A stretch of DNA of 64,000 bases from Dysgonomonas sp. 511. Lineage in GTDB: Bacteria > Bacteroidota > Bacteroidia > Bacteroidales > Dysgonomonadaceae. This document shows positions 34,518-42,918 of the stretch, in pieces; the first letter of the stretch is position 1; the number at the start of each line of letters is the position of its first letter. The stretch is taken from positions 36,454 to 100,453 of the forward strand of contig NZ_QVMQ01000010.1 of the NCBI RefSeq assembly GCF_010501105.1, given 5' to 3'. The position numbers and the translations under genes were made by a program. The notes beneath the pieces are model-generated. The model saw only the letters and a list, made by a program, of their open reading frames with translations. It did no database searches and had not been told where the DNA came from.

Positions 34518-35162
34518 ATGGACAACAAAAAAGGCGGGATAATAGCCATTCTGGTAATACTTCTTGTAATAATCGTAGACCAGGCTTCTAAAATCTGGAT
34601 CAAGACAAATATGTCGTTGCACGAAAGCATAGAAGTAGCCAATTGGTTTAAAATATACTTTGTAGAAAACCCAGGAATGGCGTTTGGCTGGAAGATAGGC
34701 GGAGGAAGCACATGGGGAAAACTATTCTTGTCGCTATTCAGGATAGTTGCCATAGGCTTTATTGCTTATTATCTCTACAGCCTTGTAAAACAGGGATATA
34801 AAAGCGGCTATATAGCCTGCATAGGTCTGATCCTGGCAGGAGCATTCGGCAATATTATCGACAGTGTTTTCTATGGAGTTATTTTTTCCGAAAGCACTTT
34901 TACGCAGGTTGCTACATTCGTCCCTGTGGGCGAGGGATATGCCGGATGGCTGCACGGCAAAGTAGTGGATATGCTTTATTTTCCATTATTCACCGGAACA
35001 TTCCCATCTTGGTTTCCGAAGTGGGGAGGGGAAAGTTTTACATTCTTCAGCCCGATATTTAATATCGCCGATTCGGCAATAACTGTAGGTATTTTTATAC
35101 TGCTAATTTTTTATCGCAAAACTTTATCTTTATCTTTGGAAAAAAAAGAAGATAAGAAATAA
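34518..35162 (+). CDS. lspA: Signal peptidase II (prolipoprotein signal peptidase)
   Basis: A 214-residue inner-membrane aspartyl protease that removes signal peptides from lipoproteins. There are four membrane helices. The conserved motifs are VDQASKIW, ENPGMAFGW, AGAFGNIIDSVFYG (catalytic Asp) and FNIADSAITVG (second catalytic Asp). The ATG at 34518 is preferred over an in-frame ATG at 34482 which would add 12 residues without a family match. A long periplasmic insertion (about 120-165) is typical of Bacteroidetes LspA. It shares the ileS operon and ends 2 nt before the DUF4296 gene. Confidence 0.95.
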   Translation: MDNKKGGIIAILVILLVIIVDQASKIWIKTNMSLHESIEVANWFKIYFVENPGMAFGWKIGGGSTWGKLFLSLFRIVAIGFIAYYLYSLVKQGYKSGYIACIGLILAGAFGNIIDSVFYGVIFSESTFTQVATFVPVGEGYAGWLHGKVVDMLYFPLFTGTFPSWFPKWGGESFTFFSPIFNIADSAITVGIFILLIFYRKTLSLSLEKKEDKK

Positions 35163-35164
35163 CC

Positions 35165-36016
35165 ATGCAACAACGCTTTGCCATATATATCATTCTTGCA
35201 TTCTTGATTTTGCTTGCTGCTTGTAGCCGCAGGCCAAGTTATGTAATATCCGAAAAGAAAATGGTAGACGTGCTGTACGATATACAACTGGCACAAGCGA
35301 TATACAACACCGACAAACAATTCTTTGGCGATGAAAATAAAGACGCTCTGGTAGAAAGTGTGTTGCAGAAATATAAAATAACTCAGGCAGAGCTTGATTC
35401 ATCTCTATTATGGTACGCCGATAATATTGGTTACTATGAAGTTATCAGCGATTCGGTAGCCTCTAAGCTAAGGGCTCAAAGCAATCTGCTGGCACAACAA
35501 AGCCAGTCGGCAAAAGGTACTGGTCCATTATTGATTATCCCACGATTATATAAATTGACAGTTCATACACCAACACTTTCGTTTGTAATAGATTCTGCGA
35601 AGATGAAAGATATAGACGTTAGTAAGTTTAGCTTAAGGTTCGATGTGCAGGGAGTAAATCGCATAACAAATATCGAAACTTCCCTGTTCTTTACATACAA
35701 AGACACTGTCGTGCAGAATACCCTTGATGTAAATACAGATAGCCGGTATTCGCTACATAGGCCCAACCTTCCCGACAGCTTGCTGAAAAGTATTTCGGGC
35801 TATATACACATGAAGGGCAATATGTACGATATACCTCGGAATGTGTTATTGTATAATATCTCGTATCTCGATTCAGTGTCGGTTGCACAAGATAGCCTGG
35901 AGACTACTTCGCCTCAGGTATCATTGCCGGCTGTACCTACTAGAAGACCGGTTCCGGATAATGTCAAACCTGTGACTACTAAAGAAAATTTGACAGACAA
36001 ACCGGCTCTCAAATAA
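35165..36016 (+). CDS. DUF4296 family lipoprotein
   Basis: The protein has 283 residues, with lipobox Cys20 (LLAAC). Residues 25-115 form the helical DUF4296 domain (YVISEKKMVDVLYDIQLAQAIY, then LDSSLLWYADNIGYYEVI). The second part is beta-rich and less conserved, ending in a Pro/Thr-rich tail. The domain function is unknown. It follows lspA almost without a gap, as it does in other Bacteroidales, which suggests a link to lipoprotein maturation, though this is only positional. Confidence 0.85.
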   Translation: MQQRFAIYIILAFLILLAACSRRPSYVISEKKMVDVLYDIQLAQAIYNTDKQFFGDENKDALVESVLQKYKITQAELDSSLLWYADNIGYYEVISDSVASKLRAQSNLLAQQSQSAKGTGPLLIIPRLYKLTVHTPTLSFVIDSAKMKDIDVSKFSLRFDVQGVNRITNIETSLFFTYKDTVVQNTLDVNTDSRYSLHRPNLPDSLLKSISGYIHMKGNMYDIPRNVLLYNISYLDSVSVAQDSLETTSPQVSLPAVPTRRPVPDNVKPVTTKENLTDKPALK

Positions 36017-36019
36017 CTG

Positions 36020-36393
36020 ATGAAGCGATATTTTTCTCATTACACATTTATTTATCCTGATATTTTCTTGAAAAACTATATTGTGGAGGTAAATGATAGT
36101 AGTGTAATAACAAATGTATTTCCTTTCGAAAAAGAGATTGAGAAGACGGAGTTTTATCCGGGGATATTGGTCTTTCTTCCTTTCGGCGAACCTTTAAAGC
36201 AAGAGTATTTTATAGTTGATGAGTCTAAACTATCTACTATGGTAGAAATTAACTTGACGGAACTACAGAAAACCCATCGCTACAATATATATACTGATGG
36301 CTGCCTATTACCTTTTTCGTAAATGGTGTAGAAATAGGGATATGTATCGAAAACGGAAAAAATTATCTAACAGTAAGGGCGAATAATAATTGA
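36020..36393 (+). pseudogene. Small conserved gene with an apparent frameshift near its 3' end
   Basis: The uninterrupted frame is 36020-36322 (100 residues, MKRYFSHYTFIYPDIFLKNYIVEV...), following the DUF4296 gene by 3 nt. Just before its stop, after YNIYTDG, the frame breaks up. In another frame the sequence continues as coding-like text, FFVNGVEIGICIENGKNYL followed by TVRANNN, and ends at TGA 36391-36393. The simplest reading is one lost or gained base near 36300, either a real mutation or a sequencing error; the intact protein would have about 124 residues. The N-terminus resembles the composite beta domain at the front of some amidohydrolases. A 126-bp piece is also present, inverted, at 30221-30348. 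Confidence 0.55.
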
Positions 36394-36462
36394 CTCCGCC
36401 AATTTTTCATTCGCCCTCACATTGTATCTATCAAAAACTCAATCTTTATTCAATTGAGATTA

Positions 36463-37122
36463 TTATTTGGTGTAAATCGGAGAAACAGGAGATTCTGTCG
36501 AAGCGGGTTCTTCTGTTACATTATTATCGTCATTGTTTTTCAATACCAGATTCCTATATATTACTGTGTTGCAACCTAGTATAATCAACATAAAGAGTAC
36601 AAGCAAAACAATGGTCATAATAGCACCGATAGTGCTGCCAAGCAAACCGAATATAGTTGTTAAGATGAAAAGAACTACTATCAGAATAAAAGATACTCCG
36701 AAGATAGTCCATTTGTAACCATTGGTAGCTTTGTTGCTTTGTATCAGGGCTTCTCCCGGAGCAACTTCTTTGTCTATAAGTATGTAAACAGCTAACGACC
36801 AGCCTATTGATATTATTATTGCCGGAACAATGAGAAATAGCATTGCCGGAACCAAAGCTATATACATTAATCCCAACAATGTGAAATATTCGCCCATATA
36901 TTGGCGGTATTTAGCATCGAAAATGAAGAAAGGGGAAATAATCTGCCCTTTGCTCAAAGCAATAGGTATTGACGAAATAGCTATCGTTGTACCCACATTG
37001 AGATAAGGTATCCAGATAGTAACAAGCCATAAGATAATGGCAATAAGCACAGATGCTGCATTTTGGAGCCCGATGGATATTCCTTCCTGAAGGACTCCCA
37101 TAATTGTAATTTTTCGTTCCAT
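36463..37122 (-). CDS. Multi-span membrane protein of unknown function
   Basis: The protein has 219 residues, with about five to six membrane helices (starting at about 19, 47, 80, 105, 138 and 165). Short loops include SKGQIISPFFIFDAKYRQYMGEYF and IDKEVAPGEALIQSNKATNGYKWTIFG; the latter, with a SNKATNGYKW motif between two helices, resembles DUF975-like integral membrane proteins. The C-terminal 25 residues are cytoplasmic and Asn/Asp/Glu rich. Function unknown. It stands alone and is convergent with the ileS operon. Confidence 0.75.
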   Translation of the reverse strand: MERKITIMGVLQEGISIGLQNAASVLIAIILWLVTIWIPYLNVGTTIAISSIPIALSKGQIISPFFIFDAKYRQYMGEYFTLLGLMYIALVPAMLFLIVPAIIISIGWSLAVYILIDKEVAPGEALIQSNKATNGYKWTIFGVSFILIVVLFILTTIFGLLGSTIGAIMTIVLLVLFMLIILGCNTVIYRNLVLKNNDDNNVTEEPASTESPVSPIYTK

Positions 37123-37261
37123 AGTTAAGTATAATTATTTAATATTAAAATGTGAATCTCCTCCCTTACACAAACGATATGTAAAAATAAATATATTTTT
37201 TAAAACTATTGTTAAGCATCGGTGCAAAATATAGATAATTATTCACATTAGTATTTCTAAT

Positions 37262-37304
37262 AAAAAAAGCAAACCAATAAAAAGTCTTTATCGGTTTGCT
37301 TTTT
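37262..37304. terminator. Bidirectional terminator after the charged periplasmic protein
   Basis: AGCAAACC at 37268-37275 pairs with GGTTTGCT at 37293-37300, with T runs outside the stem on both strands. It most likely terminates the minus-strand gene ending at 37325. Confidence 0.75.
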
Positions 37305-37324
37305 CGGCTATATTCTATCTTTCT

Positions 37325-37720
37325 TTAAAGCAAGGCTTCTTTAGCTCTTATTTTTGCAATTTCCTTATCCGCTTTTTCCTGAGCTTTTATTTTCGATTTT
37401 TCGGCATTTTCTTTTGCTTTTGCTATAGCATTTTCGCCATCCCTCCGTGCCTTTTCGGCTCCTTTACGGGTATCTTCTTCCATTTTTTTACGTGCCTTTT
37501 CGGCCGAATTTTTAGTATCCTCTTCTATTTTCCTCTTGGCTTTTTCTATATCCTTTTGCATCTTTGCATCCGCTGCTGCTGCATCTTTTGCAGCTTTTGC
37601 TTTTATGCTTTCTATTTTAGCCGCAGTTTTTTGACTGATTACTACATCTTGCGCTTTTGCTGAAAGGGTTATTGCACAAAGCACCGAAAGTATTAAAATA
37701 CTTTTAAATAACTTGTTCAT
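37325..37720 (-). CDS. Small secreted Lys/Ala/Glu-rich coiled-coil protein
   Basis: The protein has 131 residues. A signal peptide (MNKLFKSILILSVLCAITLSAKA) is followed by a continuous helical region built from near-repeats of about 14 residues such as KIEEDTKNSAEKARK, KMEEDTRKGAEKARR and DGENAIAKAKENAEK. This is a low-complexity helix of the apolipoprotein/YtxH-like kind; a periplasmic structural or chaperone-like role is only a guess. Single gene ended by a clear terminator. Homology searches with such composition are prone to false matches. Confidence 0.72.
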   Translation of the reverse strand: MNKLFKSILILSVLCAITLSAKAQDVVISQKTAAKIESIKAKAAKDAAAADAKMQKDIEKAKRKIEEDTKNSAEKARKKMEEDTRKGAEKARRDGENAIAKAKENAEKSKIKAQEKADKEIAKIRAKEALL

Positions 37721-37915
37721 AATTCTTTAAATGTTAATTTCCAGTAGTTCGTAAATGTGTATTAAAGATTTTGCATCAAAAATAGTATAAAGGATGCAAA
37801 ATAGCAAAAAAACTCTTTTTTTTATTTCATCCGGGTTTCACGGATTCTATCTTACCTGGTATTATTGTTTACTAATCAAATATTTAGATTCTTATTGATT
37901 TTGTTTATAGAGCAT

Positions 37916-37948
37916 AAAAAAACCGAAAAGTTTTACCTTTCCGGTTTC
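37916..37948 (-). terminator. Terminator of rpmE2
   Basis: On the minus strand AAACCGGAAAG pairs imperfectly with CTTTTCGGTTT and is followed by TTTT, 41 nt after the rpmE2 stop codon. Confidence 0.65.
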
Positions 37949-37988
37949 TTGTCTTTTAGATTCTTTCACTAAAAAAGTAAAAATCTAG

Positions 37989-38249
37989 TTATTTTTTTGG
38001 TTGAGTACGTTTAGCGTAACGGCTCATAAACTTATCAACACGTCCTGCTGTATCCACAAGTTTTTGTTTACCTGTATAGAACGGATGCGACGAACTTGTG
38101 ATTTCTAGTTTAACCAACGGATAAGTAACACCATCTATTTCAATAGTTTCTTTTGCAGCTATGGTAGAACGAGAAATGAATACTTCATCGTTTGACATAT
38201 CTTTAAAAGCAACCGGACGGTAGTTTTCTGGATGAATGCCTTTTTTCAT
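37989..38249 (-). CDS. rpmE2: 50S ribosomal protein L31, type B
   Basis: The protein has 86 residues. The family pattern [19 protein letters not shown] and [29 protein letters not shown] is complete. It has no Cys, so it is the zinc-independent (type B) form that needs no CxxC zinc site. In bacteria with two L31 genes the type B copy is induced when zinc is short; here it is preceded by a full housekeeping promoter and may be the only L31. Confidence 0.96.
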   Translation of the reverse strand: MKKGIHPENYRPVAFKDMSNDEVFISRSTIAAKETIEIDGVTYPLVKLEITSSSHPFYTGKQKLVDTAGRVDKFMSRYAKRTQPKK

Positions 38250-38290
38250 TGTTTATTGTGACTTTATTAGTTATTTCGTTTTTCAGCCGA

Positions 38291-38321
38291 CAAAGATAGG
38301 GATTTTTTGTTATCAAAGCAA
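38291..38321 (-). promoter_or_regulatory. Complete Bacteroidetes promoter of rpmE2
   Basis: On the minus strand TTG (38319-38321) is followed after 20 nt by TATCTTTG (38291-38298), the full -33/-7 pair. Confidence 0.7.
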
Positions 38322-38346
38322 GAGTTCTTTCACTTTTATTTGATAA

Positions 38347-38467
38347 AGAGTCTGTTTAAACTTTGACGAAAATTTTTCTTATCGGCTCAGCTAAATAAGA
38401 CTGTTCTTAAGCATATAAAAAAGTTTGCTAGATATTGGAGAGGTGTTCTCCTTATCAAGCAGACTCT
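38347..38467. mobile_element. MITE-like element, copy 3 (121 bp, short form)
   Basis: The ends are AGAGTCTG and CAGACTCT (8-bp perfect terminal inverted repeats). The left 75 nt resemble the left part of copy 1 (GTTTAAA.TTT..CGAAAAT.TTTCTTAT, then TTCTTA.GCA), but the interior is shorter and has diverged. The right end reaches into the stop codon of the S24 regulator gene. Confidence 0.65.
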
Positions 38468-39182
38468 AAAATACAGTATGGTAACAGATATAGGCTTTCA
38501 CCAACCCTTTCCATTCTATGCAACTGCGCAATACGTCTTTATCGTGATATTTTGTGTTGCATCCACTCAAAAGCACGTAATCGTCGCCCAACGACGACTT
38601 ATTTATGTACTTCAATGTTATCATTTCTTCTCCATCTATTTGCAGGTACATCACATACATCTCGCCCCAATGGATGGCATCGGTGTTGTTTGCGGTTTTG
38701 TAGCAAACTATATCTCCCGGTTTTATGAGAGGGTACATGCTGTCGGTCTTTATATAGCCCGCTCCGTCGCACGAATCCAGGTCGGGAATAGATACATATC
38801 CCTGGCAATAATGGAATTCTTTGTATGTGAAAAGGGGTATAAAACTCATCTCCTTATCGGATGGAGGTGTCAACCGGGCTTCGGGGATAGATGCCGGGTC
38901 GACATTTATGATATTGGCATACTGCTCTCTCATCATGTCGATATCAGCGGCATTTCTCACCGTAGAAGAGTTTAGCATTGGCCCTTCTCCGGTAATTAGC
39001 CATTGAAGGTTGACGTTGGGGTACACCTTAAATATTTTAGCAATAGTATCGCCTGTCATTCCGCTTTTTTTGTCTAAAGAACCATTTGCGATGCCAGTTT
39101 GTGCGTAAAATTTATTTTTACTTACCCCTTGGGTTTCCAAAAACTGGAGAACCCTGTCCTTTTGGGTAGTTCTATCATTCAT
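38466..39182 (-). CDS. HTH and S24 peptidase-domain transcriptional regulator
   Basis: The protein has 238 residues. Residues about 7-65 form a CI-type helix-turn-helix (VLQFLETQGVSKNKFYAQTG, then WLITGEGPML), and residues 112-238 form a LexA/UmuD-like S24 fold, with Ser148 in TDSMYPLIKPGD and Lys191 in ITLKYI as the catalytic pair. No Ala-Gly or Cys-Gly cleavage site is evident in the hinge, so self-cleavage is uncertain. It is a phage-repressor-like regulator, but no phage genes surround it. An inverted repeat ACAATAAT...ATTATTGT lies 22-51 nt upstream of its start and may be its operator. The stop codon TAG overlaps the end of a MITE-like element. Confidence 0.85.
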   Translation of the reverse strand: MNDRTTQKDRVLQFLETQGVSKNKFYAQTGIANGSLDKKSGMTGDTIAKIFKVYPNVNLQWLITGEGPMLNSSTVRNAADIDMMREQYANIINVDPASIPEARLTPPSDKEMSFIPLFTYKEFHYCQGYVSIPDLDSCDGAGYIKTDSMYPLIKPGDIVCYKTANNTDAIHWGEMYVMYLQIDGEEMITLKYINKSSLGDDYVLLSGCNTKYHDKDVLRSCIEWKGLVKAYICYHTVF

Positions 39183-39203
39183 TATCTTTTGCGAGTTTAA
39201 ATG

Positions 39204-39233
39204 ACAATAATCTAACTTGCGAAATATTATTGT
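39204..39233. promoter_or_regulatory. Candidate operator of the S24 regulator
   Basis: ACAATAAT at 39204-39211 and ATTATTGT at 39226-39233 form an inverted repeat with a 14-nt gap, just upstream of the regulator start codon at 39182. A dimeric helix-turn-helix protein could bind here and repress itself. Confidence 0.35.
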
Positions 39234-39723
39234 GTTTTTATTTATGCATTTGTAAAATTTCTAACGAAGATAGAAATTTTATTCCAATAAATAAAGTATA
39301 TTGTTATATGAATTCAATTTTAACAACCATAAAAACTCATAAATCAAGGAATAAAGCTATTAAAATCGAAGATTTGGCATAGAATAAATTCTAAATACAT
39401 CCCTATGAAAAGATTCAACAAAATGCTTTAAGTGCAAGAAAGCTTTTATCTACATTGTTATTTCCAGATGTAGCACAATCTTGTATGCACACATTGATAA
39501 CATTCTACCATTCAATAATTTAACCAAACAGAAAAACAATATTCCATCTCTTTGCGAACACTATTGATTATTGTAGACGAAGACTACAAATAGAGATATT
39601 TCTCCCACCATAGAATTATTTCTAAATTGGCATTTGTAGCAAAAAGACTAGGGTTGTATTTTTTTATCCAATACTAAGCATTTTTTAACAAAAGAGTATT
39701 CCTGGGAATCGTAAAAATGAGAT
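39234..39723. other. Gene-free AT-rich spacer
   Basis: About 490 nt with no convincing gene. The longest ATG frame is 24 codons (39308). One small hairpin, TTGTAG-ACGAAGA-CTACAA, lies near 39574. The hemW-like gene ends at its right border. I see nothing else. Confidence 0.5.
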
Positions 39724-40854
39724 TTATTGCACCCACATGAGATCTCTCATTATGGAATCGGAAATATAGATTCCGTTGCGGGTCAATTGAAGTTTGTTGC
39801 GACTATAGACTATACTGCCGGCATCTATATATTTCCGCGCATAGCTGAGGGCAAAATCTTTAAATGAAGTGCCGAAAAGAGTTTCAAGTTTTTCCATATC
39901 CACGCCCCACATGGTGCGCAAACCTGTAAGGATATATTCGTTATACTGCGTATATTTATCCAGGTTTTCACTTTCTATATTAGGCACGCCATCTATTATA
40001 CCTTCTATATATTTCTTTACAGAAGCTATATTCCACGACCTGCTTATTGTATCGAAAGAGTGTGCGGCGGGGCCTAATCCCAGATATTTCTTACCGAGCC
40101 AGTAAGAACTGTTGTGCTGCGAAATATATCCCTCTTGTGCAAAATTCGATATTTCGTAATGCCGGAATCCGGCTTCCGACAAAATTTCTATCATATCCGA
40201 GAACATTTTCAGGCTCACTTCTTCGTCCACAGCCCTGACCTGTCTCTGTGTGAATAGTTTATAAAGTTTTGTGTCTTCTTCGTAGATGAGGTGATAAGGG
40301 GAAATGTGCTGAACTTCCAAAGATAGGGCAGTATTTAAATTAGATTTCCAGATGTCGATGGTCTGGTTGGGAAGCCCGTACATCAAATCGATGCTTATAT
40401 TATCGAAACCATACGATTTGCATCTGTTTACAGCATCTATAGCCTCCCGTGCCGAATGTCTTCTGTTCAGAAACTTCAGCTCATTGTCATCGAAGCTTTG
40501 GATGCCTATGCTCAGACGGTTGAATGGCTGCTTGCCCAATAGTTCGGCATACCTTTGCGAAAGGTCGTCGGGATTGGCCTCTAAAGTTATTTCCGCATCA
40601 TCTGCTATTTTAAAGTTTGCATATAGGGAAGAAAATATCCGGTCGAGATCACTTCCGTTCAATAACGAAGGTGTCCCTCCTCCGAAGTAAATGGTTTCGA
40701 CAGCCTCCCCGCCCAGATATTCCCTGCGGAGAGCTATTTCTCTGCACAATGCATCTACATATGCATCCTTAGGCGATAGGTCGGTACGTGTATAAAAATC
40801 GCAGTAGATACACCTCGTCCGGCAAAAAGGAACATGTATATATATGCCTGCCAT
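39724..40854 (-). CDS. hemW: HemW-like radical SAM protein (coproporphyrinogen III oxidase-like)
   Basis: The protein has 376 residues. The radical SAM cluster Cys are in FCRTRCIYCDF (Cys11, Cys15, Cys18). YFGGGTPSLL, ITLEANPDDL and RLSIGIQSFDDNELKFLNRRH follow, and the C-terminal HemW region is present (ISPYHLIYEEDTKL, then GLGPAAHSFD). HemW is a heme chaperone and lacks the extra Cys of true HemN, as here. It starts 27 nt after the acyl-CoA synthetase stop codon. A run of nine C (minus strand) followed by seven T lies in that gap. Confidence 0.92.
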   Translation of the reverse strand: MAGIYIHVPFCRTRCIYCDFYTRTDLSPKDAYVDALCREIALRREYLGGEAVETIYFGGGTPSLLNGSDLDRIFSSLYANFKIADDAEITLEANPDDLSQRYAELLGKQPFNRLSIGIQSFDDNELKFLNRRHSAREAIDAVNRCKSYGFDNISIDLMYGLPNQTIDIWKSNLNTALSLEVQHISPYHLIYEEDTKLYKLFTQRQVRAVDEEVSLKMFSDMIEILSEAGFRHYEISNFAQEGYISQHNSSYWLGKKYLGLGPAAHSFDTISRSWNIASVKKYIEGIIDGVPNIESENLDKYTQYNEYILTGLRTMWGVDMEKLETLFGTSFKDFALSYARKYIDAGSIVYSRNKLQLTRNGIYISDSIMRDLMWVQ

Positions 40855-40867
40855 ATTTCTAAAAAAA

Positions 40868-40876
40868 GGGGGGGGG
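40868..40876. repeat. Homopolymer tract G9 next to A7, upstream of the hemW-like gene
   Basis: Nine G directly after seven A on the plus strand (40861-40876) fill most of the 27-nt gap between the ligase stop and the hemW-like start codon, where the ribosome-binding site should be. Confidence 0.6.
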
Positions 40877-40881
40877 AGTAA

Positions 40882-42693
40882 TTATTCTTTATACATATCG
40901 TCGATAAGCTCTTTGTATTTTTCTGCAACAGCCTTACGCTTGATTTTCAGCGTGTTTGTGAGTTCGCCCCCTTCCATTGTAAACGGCTCGGGCAACAAAC
41001 GGTATCTTTTGATTTTTTCGTATGGAGCAAAATCTGCTTGTAATAATTCTATACGGGCATCGAGCATACGCAGTATTTCTTCATTGTGCAGCAGGTCTTC
41101 AACCTTGCTGTATTCAATATGGTTTGTATCCGCATATTCTATCAATGCTTCGTAGCTAGGGACGATAAGGGCACTCACAAATTTGCGTTCGTCGGCTATC
41201 ACGGCAATCATATCTATATATTTGTCTTCTGCTATACGCGTTTCTATTGCCTGTGGCGCTATATACTTGCCATTTGCAGTTTTGAAGAGGTCTTTTATGC
41301 GTTCTGTCAGATATAGCACATCGCCTTCCAGCCGGCCGGCATCGCCCGTGCGGAAATATCCATCTTCGGTAAATACTGCTGCTGTAGCTTCCGGTTTGTT
41401 GTAATATTCGCGCATAACGGTTTTTCCCTTTATCAGTATCTCGTTGTTGTTTTCGTCTATGCGCACATCTACACTCGGCATAAGTGTACCTACCGAGCCA
41501 ATAACAAAGCCCTTGCGGAGATAGCAGCTTACGGTAGCCGTAGTTTCGGTAAGCCCGTATCCTACAATTAGAGGAATATTGACCGATTGCAAAAACTCGT
41601 TGATAGCATCCGACAAGGGAGCACCTGCACAGGGGAATATATTTCCACGTTCGATGCCGACAACCATTTTCAAGACACGAAAAACGGTATTGTTGTATAT
41701 CCCGAATTTTATTCTTGTGCCCAGAGGGGCTTTCAATCCGTTATTTCTGAAATCGATAGTGTATTTTTTTCCTGTTTTTATAGCATCTGTATATATCCAT
41801 TTCATCAGGCCTTTCGATTCGGATATTTTTTCGCTCACCCCGGCATATACCTTTTCCCAGAAACGTGGTACGCTACACATAATGGTTGGGCGCACCTGCT
41901 TGATGGATTTTTGTATCTCCTTCGCATCCTGATTGATGGCAATACACATACCTACATGCATGGCATAGTAAGTCCACGCACGCTCGAAAATGTGTGCCAA
42001 AGGCAGGAAGTTCATCGAAACGTCTTTGTTGGATACCATTGGCAGACGCTCGTCATGTATAGGGAATGTCTGCAAGAAACAGGTATGCGGCAATACCACT
42101 CCTTTGGGTTCGCCCGTAGTGCCCGATGTGTACATAATACAGGCAATGTCGTCGTCGCGGCGTGCTTTCATGCGTACACGCACTATAACCTCGGTATTCG
42201 AATTTTCGCCCGTTGCGATAAAATCATCGAAATATACGGATGTCTTATCCTCCGGATGTAATTTTATTTTCGGATCGAATACGATTATTTTTTGTAATGG
42301 TGAAGTTGCCTTTTGCTGTACTTTAAATGCATTGTTGTACTGGAACTGCTCGCCTGCAAAAAGCAGCTTTATATTGGCATCGTTCACTATATATTCTACC
42401 TGCGAAGGCGATGATGTCGCATAAATAGGTACCGATATACACCTGTTGGCATACGATCCGAAGTCGGTAAACAGGTATTGAGGCATGTTTTGCGAATAGA
42501 CTGCAATGCGGTCTCCTTCTTCTACTCCCATCTCTGCCATAGCCCATGCCGTTTTCATTACATTGTCGGAAAACCTGCGCCACGATATGCTTTTCCATTT
42601 TTTTTCTTGTGCATTTCTGTATTTCAACGCAGTTTTCTTTCCGTATCGTAATGCTTGACGGTGTACTAATATTGACAGGTGGTAATAATTCAT
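40882..42693 (-). CDS. Long-chain fatty acid-CoA ligase (AMP-forming)
   Basis: A 603-residue ANL-superfamily enzyme. The P-loop is YTSGTTGEPKGVV at 188-200, the A5 motif GYGLTETTATVS follows, and the A7/A8 motif is GYFRTGDAGRLEGDVLYLTERIKDLFKTANGKYIAPQAIE. This N-terminal extension-free type is widespread in Bacteroidales and activates long-chain fatty acids with ATP and CoA. It has no membrane helix. It has its own TACCTTTG box and may be cotranscribed with the hemW-like gene downstream. Confidence 0.94.
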   Translation of the reverse strand: MNYYHLSILVHRQALRYGKKTALKYRNAQEKKWKSISWRRFSDNVMKTAWAMAEMGVEEGDRIAVYSQNMPQYLFTDFGSYANRCISVPIYATSSPSQVEYIVNDANIKLLFAGEQFQYNNAFKVQQKATSPLQKIIVFDPKIKLHPEDKTSVYFDDFIATGENSNTEVIVRVRMKARRDDDIACIMYTSGTTGEPKGVVLPHTCFLQTFPIHDERLPMVSNKDVSMNFLPLAHIFERAWTYYAMHVGMCIAINQDAKEIQKSIKQVRPTIMCSVPRFWEKVYAGVSEKISESKGLMKWIYTDAIKTGKKYTIDFRNNGLKAPLGTRIKFGIYNNTVFRVLKMVVGIERGNIFPCAGAPLSDAINEFLQSVNIPLIVGYGLTETTATVSCYLRKGFVIGSVGTLMPSVDVRIDENNNEILIKGKTVMREYYNKPEATAAVFTEDGYFRTGDAGRLEGDVLYLTERIKDLFKTANGKYIAPQAIETRIAEDKYIDMIAVIADERKFVSALIVPSYEALIEYADTNHIEYSKVEDLLHNEEILRMLDARIELLQADFAPYEKIKRYRLLPEPFTMEGGELTNTLKIKRKAVAEKYKELIDDMYKE

Positions 42694-42721
42694 AGGTATT
42701 GCTTTTTGATAGTTTCCGATA

Positions 42722-42729
42722 CAAAGGTA
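42722..42729 (-). promoter_or_regulatory. -7 promoter element (TACCTTTG) for the acyl-CoA ligase
   Basis: Exact TAnnTTTG match on the minus strand, 29 nt before the start codon. Confidence 0.5.
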
Positions 42730-42886
42730 ATTTTAAATATGGAAAAATTAGTATCAAAAAGCCAATTTAATAGTTGTGCAAACAGCTATTGCAGCGACAA
42801 TAAACACCGGAACCTACTCGATAGAGCATGTTGCATACCCCCTCAAAAAACTCATAACTCATAACTTATTACTCACAACTAATATG

Positions 42887-42894
42887 TACTTTTG
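42887..42894 (+). promoter_or_regulatory. -7 promoter element (TACTTTTG) for the flippase operon
   Basis: Matches TAnnTTTG, 25 nt before the ATG at 42919. Confidence 0.5.
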
Positions 42895-42918
42895 TAGCCG
42901 AAAATCAATTAGGCTGAT

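Noticed and set aside
38466..39182. The S24 regulator as part of a prophage
   Set aside because: No integrase, structural or lysis genes lie within 20 kb on either side; neighbours are core genes.
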